Positions 7,387-13,368 of a stretch of 14,435 bases of DNA are shown piece by piece (positions within the stretch are counted from its first letter, which is position 1; each line of letters opens with the position of its first letter). Source of the stretch: Bacteroidales bacterium UBA3816 (GTDB lineage: Bacteria > Bacteroidota > Bacteroidia > Bacteroidales > P3); NCBI GenBank assembly GCA_002368955.1, contig DFDY01000066.1, forward strand, positions 1 through 14,435. Reading direction: 5' to 3'. The translations under genes were made by a program, and so were the position numbers. Below the pieces are notes generated by a model, which was given only the letters and a program-made list of their open reading frames with translations, did not search any database and had not been told where the DNA came from.

Positions 7387-7764
7387 TTGGAAAGTACCCG
7401 TCAGCAAAAAATCTCCCGCCTCATCCAGCAGGACCTTGGCGACATCTTCCTGCGTGAGATGAAGCCCCTCCTGGGCAATTCGCTCATCACCGTCACCGGC
7501 GTGCGCATCTCGCCCGACCTCTCCATTGCCCGTGTCCATGTTAGCATCATGCCCATTGGCGACATCCCGGCCCAAAATGGCCAACCCGCCGTCCCTGCCA
7601 CCAAGCAGGGCATCATCGATGCCATCCTCACCCATGCCTCCGACATCCGTCGCCGCCTGGGCAACCGCGAGGCCAAGCAACTGCGCATCATTCCCCAGCT
7701 GGACTACTATCTCGACGACACCCTCGACTATGTGGAGAAGATTGACCGCCTGCTGAAGCAGTAA
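7387..7764 (+). CDS. rbfA: Ribosome-binding factor A
   Basis: 125 residues; RbfA assists late maturation of the 30S subunit by binding 16S rRNA near helix 1. The N-terminus ESTRQQKISRLIQQDLGDIFLRE, the central TGVRISPDLSIARVHVSI and the C-terminal IIPQLDYYLDDTLDYVEKIDRLL are characteristic of the family and its KH-type fold. A short insert (GDIPAQNGQPAVPATKQ, about 57-74) precedes the helix IIDAILTHASDIRRRLG. Translation starts at TTG 7387: there is no ATG in a suitable position, the family N-terminus starts here, and AGGAG is correctly spaced. It follows the outer-membrane gene by 17 nt and precedes a Lol-type permease by 26 nt, an arrangement I recall from other Bacteroidales. Confidence 0.93.
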   Translation: MESTRQQKISRLIQQDLGDIFLREMKPLLGNSLITVTGVRISPDLSIARVHVSIMPIGDIPAQNGQPAVPATKQGIIDAILTHASDIRRRLGNREAKQLRIIPQLDYYLDDTLDYVEKIDRLLKQ

Positions 7765-7790
7765 GAATCTCTTTGCGCCTGGTCGCTGCC

Positions 7791-9047
7791 ATGAATCTCA
7801 ACCTGCTCATCGCCCGCCGATATTTCTTCTCCCGCAAGCAGAAGACCGTCATCAACATCATCTCCTGGATCTCTCTTATCGGCATTGCCGTCAGCACAGC
7901 AGCCCTCATTGTGGTGCTCAGCGTCTACAATGGTATCGGCCTTCTCACCCAGACCCTCTTCAACTCGTTCGACCCACCCCTGCTTGTGCAACCCGCCCAG
8001 GGCAAAACATTCCATACCAGCGACATTCCGCTAGCAGAGCTTGGGCGGCTCGAAGGCATAGAAGACATCTCCTGCATTGTGGAGGAAAATGCCTGGATAA
8101 CCTACCGCCACAACCAGGCCATCGTGTTGCTGCGCGGAGTCGACGCTGCCTATCCCAAAGTGACCGGACTTGACACCCTTCTCTATGAAGGCACCTATGC
8201 CCTCAAGGCCGCAGCTCAGCCCCAGGGGGCAGCCTCCGAGGATGTTGACGAAAACATTTATTTCCTCCTCTTCGGTGCCGAGGTATACTACAACCTAGGC
8301 ATCCGCGAGGCCTCCAACGTGCCAGTGGCGGTGCATATACCCAAACGCGGTGTGGCTTTAGGCCTTACCATGGAGCAGGCCCTCAACACGGCCTATGCCT
8401 ATCCAGGTGGCAACTTCTATATTCAGCAAGATATAGACAACCGCTATGTAGTGGCAGACATCTCCTTGGTGCGGCAGTTGATGGATTATGCCCCAGACGA
8501 GTGCACTTCCTTGGCCCTGACCCTAAGCCCAGGGGCCAAAGACAAGCAGGTCAAAGAACAGGTACGCCAGCTTCTTGGTGACCATTTCACCGTCAAGGAC
8601 CGTTTTGAACAGCAACCCATTTACTACAAAGTCTTCCGCAGCGAACGCCTTGGCATCTTCCTCATCTTGGCCCTCATCGTGCTCATTTCCACGCTTAACC
8701 TTGTGGCCTCCCTCTCGTTGCTGATACTGGACAAGAAACGCGACATTGCCACCCTTCGCAGCATGGGGATGCTGCGTTCCGACATCCGTCGCACCTTCCG
8801 CATCGAAGGGGTGATGATTTCCATTGTGGGTGTGGTGGTAGGCCTTGTGGTGGGCTTTCTCGTATGCTTTCTTCAGCAGCATTTCGGCATCGTCAAGATG
8901 GGCTCAGGCTTCATCGTCTCCGCCTTCCCCGTGGCTATGCGCGCTATTGATTTCCTCCTCACCTTCTTGCTGGTTACGGCCATCAGCACCCTCTCCGTCT
9001 TCCTCTCAGTCCGCAAAACCAGATATGACCATCTAACGGTTTCCTAG
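7791..9047 (+). CDS. FtsX/LolC-E-like ABC transporter permease
   Basis: 418 residues. The N-terminus MNLNLLIARRYFFSRKQKTVINIISWISLIGIAVSTAALIVVLSVYNG is the LolC/LolE pattern: a cytoplasmic ARRYFFSRK helix, then membrane segment 1 (about 21-45). A periplasmic MacB_PCD-like domain follows (about 46-265), then the FtsX block with three segments and the DKKRDIATLRSMGMLRSDIRR coupling loop between the first two. In lipoprotein sorting, LolCDE releases lipoproteins from the inner membrane to LolA; this protein may serve that role, but no LolD ATPase is in the window. ATG 7791 is chosen over an in-frame TTG six codons upstream because it gives the family N-terminus. It converges on the gene ending at 9101. 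Confidence 0.88.
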   Translation: MNLNLLIARRYFFSRKQKTVINIISWISLIGIAVSTAALIVVLSVYNGIGLLTQTLFNSFDPPLLVQPAQGKTFHTSDIPLAELGRLEGIEDISCIVEENAWITYRHNQAIVLLRGVDAAYPKVTGLDTLLYEGTYALKAAAQPQGAASEDVDENIYFLLFGAEVYYNLGIREASNVPVAVHIPKRGVALGLTMEQALNTAYAYPGGNFYIQQDIDNRYVVADISLVRQLMDYAPDECTSLALTLSPGAKDKQVKEQVRQLLGDHFTVKDRFEQQPIYYKVFRSERLGIFLILALIVLISTLNLVASLSLLILDKKRDIATLRSMGMLRSDIRRTFRIEGVMISIVGVVVGLVVGFLVCFLQQHFGIVKMGSGFIVSAFPVAMRAIDFLLTFLLVTAISTLSVFLSVRKTRYDHLTVS

Positions 9048-9051
9048 GACA

Positions 9052-9072
9052 AGGTCTTATTGGGGAAGACCT
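9052..9072. terminator. Candidate bidirectional terminator hairpin
   Basis: AGGTCTT (9052-9058) and AAGACCT (9066-9072) form a 7-bp stem with a 7-nt loop between two convergent genes (stops at 9047 and 9101). There is no T-run on either side, so it may not be an intrinsic terminator. Confidence 0.4.
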
Positions 9073-9100
9073 CCTCCAACTGCAAGAAAGGCAGTATCTA

Positions 9101-9598
9101 TTATAAAAGTCCTCTCCCATAGCAACTCTGACATTGCCCCGTTCCTCGACATCTTGTGCAGTCTTCAGCATAGCCATTAACATATGTTTTCCATCCTCTT
9201 CCTGCGCAAACATCGCACCTCCCACTGCCATGACAAATTGGACATTTAGGGGGATTATAACCATTTTGATTCCATCCAGAGGTGCTTGTGCCTCTTGGAG
9301 TGGACATCTGTTGAATCTTTCTGCCTGCTTCCATATAGGCATAAGCTTCCTCCTCGGTCATTTGCCCAGACCCATTGCAAAGATTGCATTTTACATACGC
9401 CATCGCATCCCCTGGCATGAGATTCCACATACCGGTGCCATTACAGAGAGGACAATTAACCATACGAGATCGGCCAGTCATCGTTTTATTGTAGGTAGCA
9501 GGTTCATCGTAGCCGCCATTATTATCATAATCAGGCGTATTGCAACCGTAGAAGGCAAGTAATATACATGCCAATAACAAAATAGCAGTTCTTTTCAT
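9101..9598 (-). CDS. Lipoprotein with six DnaJ-type CXXCXGXG zinc-binding motifs
   Basis: 165 residues. MKRTAILLLACILLAFYGC ends in a probable lipobox cysteine (C19), so the protein is likely exported and lipidated. The rest carries six CXXCXGXG motifs: 49-56, 71-78, 119-126, 128-135, 147-154 and 156-163. DnaJ has four such motifs forming two zinc sites and binding unfolded substrates; here there are six and no J domain. Their spacing suggests one separated pair followed by two close pairs, i.e. up to three zinc sites. It starts 39 nt after the upstream gene with no visible promoter, so it is probably the last gene of that cluster. The function is unknown; a periplasmic or surface chaperone or redox role is speculation. 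Confidence 0.82.
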   Translation of the reverse strand: MKRTAILLLACILLAFYGCNTPDYDNNGGYDEPATYNKTMTGRSRMVNCPLCNGTGMWNLMPGDAMAYVKCNLCNGSGQMTEEEAYAYMEAGRKIQQMSTPRGTSTSGWNQNGYNPPKCPICHGSGRCDVCAGRGWKTYVNGYAEDCTRCRGTGQCQSCYGRGLL

Positions 9599-9637
9599 AA
9601 TCTATAATGTTTTTAATTATTGTTGATTTTTACCGTA

Positions 9638-10471
9638 TTAGGGCATCGCGCTCTCATACGAAGATGCCGAAATCGAACATCCATGAGCAGAAGCCTCCCT
9701 CCTTATTTTTTTTAGTTTGCTTTGGGAAGATACCAAATTCCTTCGGAATTGGGCTTGGCTTGTAGATGATCCATACTTTTTAGAATCTGAATACGTGTTA
9801 TAGTTACGTATGACTTCCGATAGTTGACTATCGTATTCTGACACATATTGATTACAGGACTTTTCTCCCGACTGATTACTGTTTTTTGTCTTTGATTCGG
9901 AGGATGTCGTTGGCTTAGCCCCCCCCCCTTGGTTCAAATCAGGCAGGCTGATTCCTGTATATGCAGCCAAGATAGCATATCCAATAATCACACCGGAAGC
10001 CGCAGTAATGCCAGCTATAGGCCAACTAAGTCCTGCAGTCCATCCGATACCATTCGACGAATAGCAAAGAGACCCGCTGATACTCCACAGTCCATAAGCC
10101 TTATCCCTGCCAAAACCAAAACGTATACCAGTCTCACCTTCAATAACCCCACTATTCATACCCAACCCCTGAAACAAATGGATGTCAACCCCTGTCGAAT
10201 TACCGTTAGTAAGTCGAACGACTGGGCCTATATTTGCATAGTAGTTGCCATCAAATCCATGCATGAAGGACCCATAAATCCCTATTCTCCCAGGAATATA
10301 GGAGTAGTTGCCCCCAGCAAACAATTCTCTATTTTGGTAACTACCCAAAAATTCTGAATAATGGTGAGGAAAACGAATCTCATAGTTGTCCCGTTGGGCA
10401 TGGCATATTATGCTGCATAACATAAATGTAGCATAAATAATAGCGTTTTTTGATAAATTTCTTATTTTCAT
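9638..10471 (-). CDS. Exported envelope protein of unknown function with G10 tract
   Basis: 277 residues from ATG 10471. I prefer this over an ATG 24 codons upstream because MKIRNLSKNAIIYATFMLCSIICHA is a clean signal peptide. The mature N-terminal part (about 27-150) is rich in glycine, tyrosine and phenylalanine with barrel-like strands (FAGGNYSYIPGRIGIYGSF, GETGIRFGFGRDK, YGLWSISGSLCYSS). A hydrophobic stretch follows (about 151-175), then a short linker containing GGG (182-184), a Ser/Thr/Asn-rich segment and a polar, probably helical C-terminus with two cysteines (C206 and C265). The glycines are encoded by ten consecutive Gs, a possible slippage site. The WG-repeat gene lies 101 nt upstream and the zinc-motif lipoprotein 39 nt downstream, on the same strand. 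I do not recognise the family. Confidence 0.75.
   Translation of the reverse strand: MKIRNLSKNAIIYATFMLCSIICHAQRDNYEIRFPHHYSEFLGSYQNRELFAGGNYSYIPGRIGIYGSFMHGFDGNYYANIGPVVRLTNGNSTGVDIHLFQGLGMNSGVIEGETGIRFGFGRDKAYGLWSISGSLCYSSNGIGWTAGLSWPIAGITAASGVIIGYAILAAYTGISLPDLNQGGGAKPTTSSESKTKNSNQSGEKSCNQYVSEYDSQLSEVIRNYNTYSDSKKYGSSTSQAQFRRNLVSSQSKLKKIRREASAHGCSISASSYESAMP
9919..9928 (-). repeat. Homopolymer G10 on the coding strand
   Basis: Ten consecutive C on the plus strand (G on the coding strand) within the gene at 9638-10471, at the border between the hydrophobic stretch and the C-terminal region. One extra G would put TAA directly after the tract; one fewer would give about 68 different residues before TAA. 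Confidence 0.9.
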
Positions 10472-10572
10472 ATTATTGTCGTATAAAAGTATTGTTTTTC
10501 TTATATTGTTTTTTGTGATTTGAAAGAAGGCTGACCTATTCATCTACCTATTCTTTACTTTCCGATATGCTT

Positions 10573-11418
10573 TTAATCAAAGGATTTGACAATCTGATTG
10601 CTTTTGTTTATTACGACCCACTTTCCATCCTTTTTTGTATAGGAGTGTCCATTGTCTGCTGAGAATGCGCGTTTATTGAAAAAGAGAGCACTGATGTTAT
10701 CTCCGGCACAGAATATGCCATCATATATAAATGGTATGATTGCCTGATTCCGTTTGTTGACAATTCCCCATTTCCCCTGCTTCTTCAGTTGAGCAAATCC
10801 CTCGGAATCGAAATAGGATATGGCAGGAAAACTGCCATACGTGTTAACTTCTGTATATAAGAAAGGAATTATGATTCGATTTGCAGTATCAATGATGCCA
10901 ATCTTTCCATTCTTGCTGGCTACAGCATAACCATCTTTGTCAATTTGCCATATAGTATCATATTCAAATGGAATTATGGTTTTAGTTCCATCCTTGACTA
11001 CGCCCCACTTTCCATTTTTCTTCTGTCTTTGAAATGTATTTTGGATAAATCCATTGATTTTTAGTATTACGCGTTTATTAGTGGCGTTGGATGAAACTGT
11101 GATTGTTCTGGCAAATTTACCAATAATACCAGTGCAGTATCTAACTGTTATTTTGCCACGCTCCCCAGGATTGATTGTTTCAGATGATAATTCAGCGACA
11201 GCACTCACATTAGAAGTCCGCACACTCGATATCCGTAAAACCTCGTCACCCGTATTCCGGAAAACAAATTCACACATGGCAGGACTGAATCTTCTAATTT
11301 CTCCGAATTCATGTTCCTTGGTTTCAAATTCGATTCGGGGACCGCTGCTGACTTCTTGTGAAAAAGCCATACACATGCTAAAGAAAGGTAGAACCAATAA
11401 AAACAATTTCTTAACCAT
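10573..11418 (-). CDS. Exported DUF1573 + WG-repeat protein
   Basis: 281 residues with signal peptide MVKKLFLLVLPFFSMCMAFS, probably cut before QE. Residues about 28-124 (FETKEHEFGEIRRFSPAMCEFVFRNTGDEVLRISSV... ending VILKINGF) are a DUF1573 Ig-like domain, common in exported Bacteroidetes proteins. Residues about 134-281 are WG repeats of the form GKWGVV...IIPFEYD: near 136-154, 170-188, 215-232 and a last degenerate copy at 264-280. WG repeats are predicted beta-propeller-like units with no single known function. It is the first gene of the minus-strand block; upstream lies the structured RNA candidate with a promoter pointing this way. Base composition is more AT-rich than in the genes before 9047 and after 12293. 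A signalling or binding role at the envelope is possible but not shown. Confidence 0.85.
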   Translation of the reverse strand: MVKKLFLLVLPFFSMCMAFSQEVSSGPRIEFETKEHEFGEIRRFSPAMCEFVFRNTGDEVLRISSVRTSNVSAVAELSSETINPGERGKITVRYCTGIIGKFARTITVSSNATNKRVILKINGFIQNTFQRQKKNGKWGVVKDGTKTIIPFEYDTIWQIDKDGYAVASKNGKIGIIDTANRIIIPFLYTEVNTYGSFPAISYFDSEGFAQLKKQGKWGIVNKRNQAIIPFIYDGIFCAGDNISALFFNKRAFSADNGHSYTKKDGKWVVINKSNQIVKSFD

Positions 11419-11462
11419 ATTTTAATTGTTAAAGCCGCTCTCCAGCACCACAAGAGTATTTA

Positions 11463-11656
11463 ATAGAAGAAGCGTGGTACTGTATACCTTTCGCTGATGA
11501 TGGCCGTAGGAATTGCCAATAAGAAAGAAATGGATAAAACAGCCCACGCTATGAGCGCGAACCGCTATACCGACTTTCTTATTTGCTGTTGAAAGTTTCC
11601 TACGTTCTCATCAGCAGTCAAGCATAACGCTTCTCAGTTTTCTTCTAAAACTGAGT
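11463..11656 (-). ncRNA. Long structured RNA candidate (extended irregular hairpin, about 190 nt)
   Basis: Both arms pair over about 170 nt. Perfect helices are AGAAGCGT 11468-11475 with 11627-11634 (8 bp), 11493-11500 with 11608-11615 (8 bp), 11505-11512 with 11597-11604 (8 bp) and 11518-11527 with 11574-11583 (10 bp), separated by small or asymmetric loops. Short apical hairpins include CGCT/AGCG. A separate 9-bp hairpin, CTCAGTTTT-CTTCT-AAAACTGAG, lies at 11633-11655 and would be at the 5' end of a minus-strand transcript. The promoter at 11658-11687 points into it on the minus strand. No ORF fits. The overall shape recalls 6S RNA, but no conserved motif proves it; a leader regulating the WG-repeat gene is equally possible. 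Confidence 0.5.
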
Positions 11657-11657
11657 G

Positions 11658-11687
11658 CAAATATACAAATATTTTTTAATTTCAAAA
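11658..11687 (-). promoter_or_regulatory. Bacteroidetes-type promoter upstream of the structured RNA
   Basis: On the minus strand TTTTG (11687-11683), 17 nt and TATATTTG (11665-11658). The -7 match is perfect and the spacer slightly short. Transcription would begin near 11652, at the base of the 9-bp hairpin. Confidence 0.6.
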
Positions 11688-12044
11688 TATTTTTTTTCTG
11701 ACAGCAATTCTATCTTGTTTAATCTTACTTTGTTATTGGTTCCATAATTCCGGATAAAACCTTCGCTGATAGGGTTCTTTTTTTTATTGAACAAACCAAA
11801 TATAGTTTTGGTAAGATGATCTTTTTGGTATATTTGTTCTTTATTATGACCAGTGAGTGGCGGTGTCGGTTGTTAGGAAAGCGGGTTGGTGGCGGCAGAG
11901 TGGTCTTGCAGTTTTCCCTTCATTTAGTTTTTGCTTACTCTTTCAATATATGACTGGCTTTTCGATAACTATGAAGAGGTTGAGCCCCAATGACCTCATA
12001 CTACGCCTGATGGCATAATTGTGGTACGAAGTAAAGGTATGGAT
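11688..12044. other. Intergenic stretch without a convincing gene
   Basis: AT-rich to about 11845, then mixed composition with a GC-richer run at 11850-11910. The only sizeable plus-strand frames are a 35-codon ORF from 11846 and a frame from 11950 that hits TAA at 12016 and then stays open to TAG at 12190-12192 (57 codons). Neither has recognisable protein features or a ribosome site. The notable content is the palindromic pair of -7 elements at 11789-11839. Confidence 0.6.
11789..11839. promoter_or_regulatory. Palindromic segment with outward-facing -7 elements
   Basis: GAACAAA (11789-11795) and TTTGTTC (11833-11839) are inverted repeats. Because of the symmetry a TATATTTG is present on each strand: plus at 11829-11836, with TTTTG at 11806-11810 (18-nt spacer), and minus at 11804-11797 without a clear -33. 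The plus-strand promoter is the better one; it would transcribe the gene-free, structured region up to about 12190. Confidence 0.45.
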
Positions 12045-12185
12045 AGGCGAGCCGGAGATGTCTGACTGTCAGGTATACATCCATGTAGCGTGTCTCCGGT
12101 ACGCCTTGACAGTGATGGTGACATACTTCACACTATGTCGAAGGCGCAGTGTGAGGTTAATAGGATTGCGTGCCTACGGCTCGCC
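12045..12185. repeat. Strongly palindromic 140-bp segment, possible structured RNA or small element
   Basis: The outer ends GGCGAGCCG (12046-12054) and CGGCTCGCC (12177-12185) are perfect 9-bp inverted repeats. Competing with them is a local 14-position stem, AGGCGAGCCGGAGA (12045-12058) against TCTCCGGTACGCCT (12093-12106), with one mismatch and one G-T pair. A second hairpin, TCACACT/AGTGTGA, lies at 12128-12154, and ACTGTCA/TGACAGT copies lie at 12065-12071 and 12108-12114. No known family is recognised. Confidence 0.5.
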
Positions 12186-12292
12186 AAAGTAGAATTGGTT
12201 GAATTGATAAATAAAATTGTAAACTAATTGTATTTTAATCAAAAATGGTGAGCTGGGGCACTGTGGGGAATGATGGTGGAGGGAAGAAACTG
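12186..12292. other. AT-rich spacer downstream of the lipid kinase gene
   Basis: No gene is seen. GTGAGC/GCTCAC (12248-12253 with 12302-12307) could pair on the minus strand and is followed there by TTTTT (12245-12241), but the stem is only 6 bp around a loop of about 48 nt, so it is at best a weak terminator for the kinase gene. Confidence 0.4.
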
Positions 12293-13228
12293 CTACTGGG
12301 GGCTCACGAATGTAATTGCATGGCGCAGATTGCGCACCACGTAGTGGCCGCTGTGCAGCATCTCGCCGTCTATCACCAGCCAGAAAGGCTTGTCGCTGGC
12401 TATGTCCACCGTCGTGGCTTGGCGGTAAAGCATCAGCTTCTTCGCGTCCGGTCGGTTGATGTGGGTGCCGTGGCTGTAGGCATCGATCAGACTGGCAAAC
12501 TTCGTCAGCGACATGCATCTGAACAGATTCACTTCTAAAAGCCCATCGTCGTTCAACGAGAGGGGAGCGCACATGTAGTTGCCGCCATTATAGCGGCCAT
12601 TGCCCAAAGTGCACAGCAGCATCTTGCCGTCGAAAAAAGGTTGGCCGTCCACAGTCATGCGCACATAGTTGCTACGTGAGGTGAAGATGCTCTTGATGAT
12701 GCCGGTGGTGTAGGAGTGCTTGCCTCCGATGATGGGTTTGCGCCTGACGTCGTTGCCCACCTTGCACACCATGGCATCGAAACCGAAATTGCACACATTG
12801 ATGCTGTAGCGCGTTCCTAACTCAGGGCTGTCGGGGCAGTCGATGCTCATCACGTCCACCGCGTGTGGCACCCCCTCCACCAGCCGTCCTATGTCGTTGA
12901 AATCGTCTAGAGAGCCGTAATACTTGATATAGTCGTTGCCGCTGCCGTTGGCATGGACGGTCACCTGTGCCTTTTCGAAACCTATGCAGCCGCTCACCAC
13001 CTCGTTCAGGGTGCCGTCGCCCCCACAGGCATAAAAGCGCACCTCTTCCTCGGGGTGTTCCTGACACCATTGGCGCACCCATCGGGTACCGTCACAGGGG
13101 GCTTTGGTGTGATAGATAAGGTAGTCAAAACTGGTGTGTGCGCACGCATACCCTTCCACCCGCCCGGCAATCAGCGCGGTGGCATCCTGCTTCCCTGCAC
13201 AGGGGTTAACTATAAAGATGTGTTTCAT
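12293..13228 (-). CDS. Diacylglycerol kinase-family lipid kinase
   Basis: 311 residues, a soluble lipid kinase of the DAGK catalytic-domain family (DgkB/YegS type) that phosphorylates diacylglycerol or a related lipid using ATP. The start is MKHIFIVNPCAGK (NP-G-K motif, 8-13), the nucleotide-binding motif is GGDGTLNEVVSG (69-80) and the second motif is NGSGNDYIKYYG (94-105), where most relatives have PxGTxND. The C-terminal beta domain includes LLCTLGNGRYNGGNYMCAP and FWLVIDGEMLHSG, the family IDGE motif. The length is normal. ATG 13228 gives the family N-terminus. The gene is divergent from lepA, with a TAATTTTG -7 element only about 10 nt before the ATG, so the transcript would be nearly leaderless. 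The lipid substrate cannot be told from sequence. Confidence 0.92.
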   Translation of the reverse strand: MKHIFIVNPCAGKQDATALIAGRVEGYACAHTSFDYLIYHTKAPCDGTRWVRQWCQEHPEEEVRFYACGGDGTLNEVVSGCIGFEKAQVTVHANGSGNDYIKYYGSLDDFNDIGRLVEGVPHAVDVMSIDCPDSPELGTRYSINVCNFGFDAMVCKVGNDVRRKPIIGGKHSYTTGIIKSIFTSRSNYVRMTVDGQPFFDGKMLLCTLGNGRYNGGNYMCAPLSLNDDGLLEVNLFRCMSLTKFASLIDAYSHGTHINRPDAKKLMLYRQATTVDIASDKPFWLVIDGEMLHSGHYVVRNLRHAITFVSPQ

Positions 13229-13238
13229 ATTTGGGATG

Positions 13239-13246
13239 CAAAATTA
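13239..13246 (-). promoter_or_regulatory. -7 element for the lipid kinase gene
   Basis: On the minus strand TAATTTTG matches TAnnTTTG and ends 10 nt before ATG 13228. No TTTG is visible about 20 nt upstream. Confidence 0.5.
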
Positions 13247-13299
13247 CTAATTATAATTAATATGACAGAAAAAAACTCTCCTATTTAACAAAAAAGTTG

Positions 13300-13307
13300 T
13301 ATTTTTG
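13300..13307 (+). promoter_or_regulatory. -7 element for lepA
   Basis: TATTTTTG matches TAnnTTTG, about 60 nt before the lepA ATG. No clear -33 box is seen. The resulting leader has an unusually GC-rich patch (about 13320-13350). Confidence 0.5.
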
Positions 13308-13368
13308 CATTTTTATTTTGGCCTCGGTGCACCCGCCGCGCCGCCCAACCCCTATAATAAGAAATAGA

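Noticed and set aside
11490..11517. CGUAGGAA with CUGAUGA nearby, reminiscent of a TPP riboswitch box
   Set aside because: The internal hairpin and the rest of the THI element are missing, and the same string appears on both strands only because of the inverted repeat.
11590..11615. CUGAUGA...GAAA on the minus strand resembles a hammerhead ribozyme core
   Set aside because: The bases between CUGAUGA and GAAA (GAACGUAG) cannot form stem II, and the segments are already explained by the long-range helices.
11846..11953. 35-codon plus-strand ORF just after the 11806-11836 promoter
   Set aside because: ATG lies at the predicted transcription start, there is no ribosome site, and the protein has no recognisable feature.
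12174..12572. 132-codon minus-strand ORF
   Set aside because: It overlaps the lipid kinase gene in another frame; composition is that of a shadow frame, while the kinase has family motifs.
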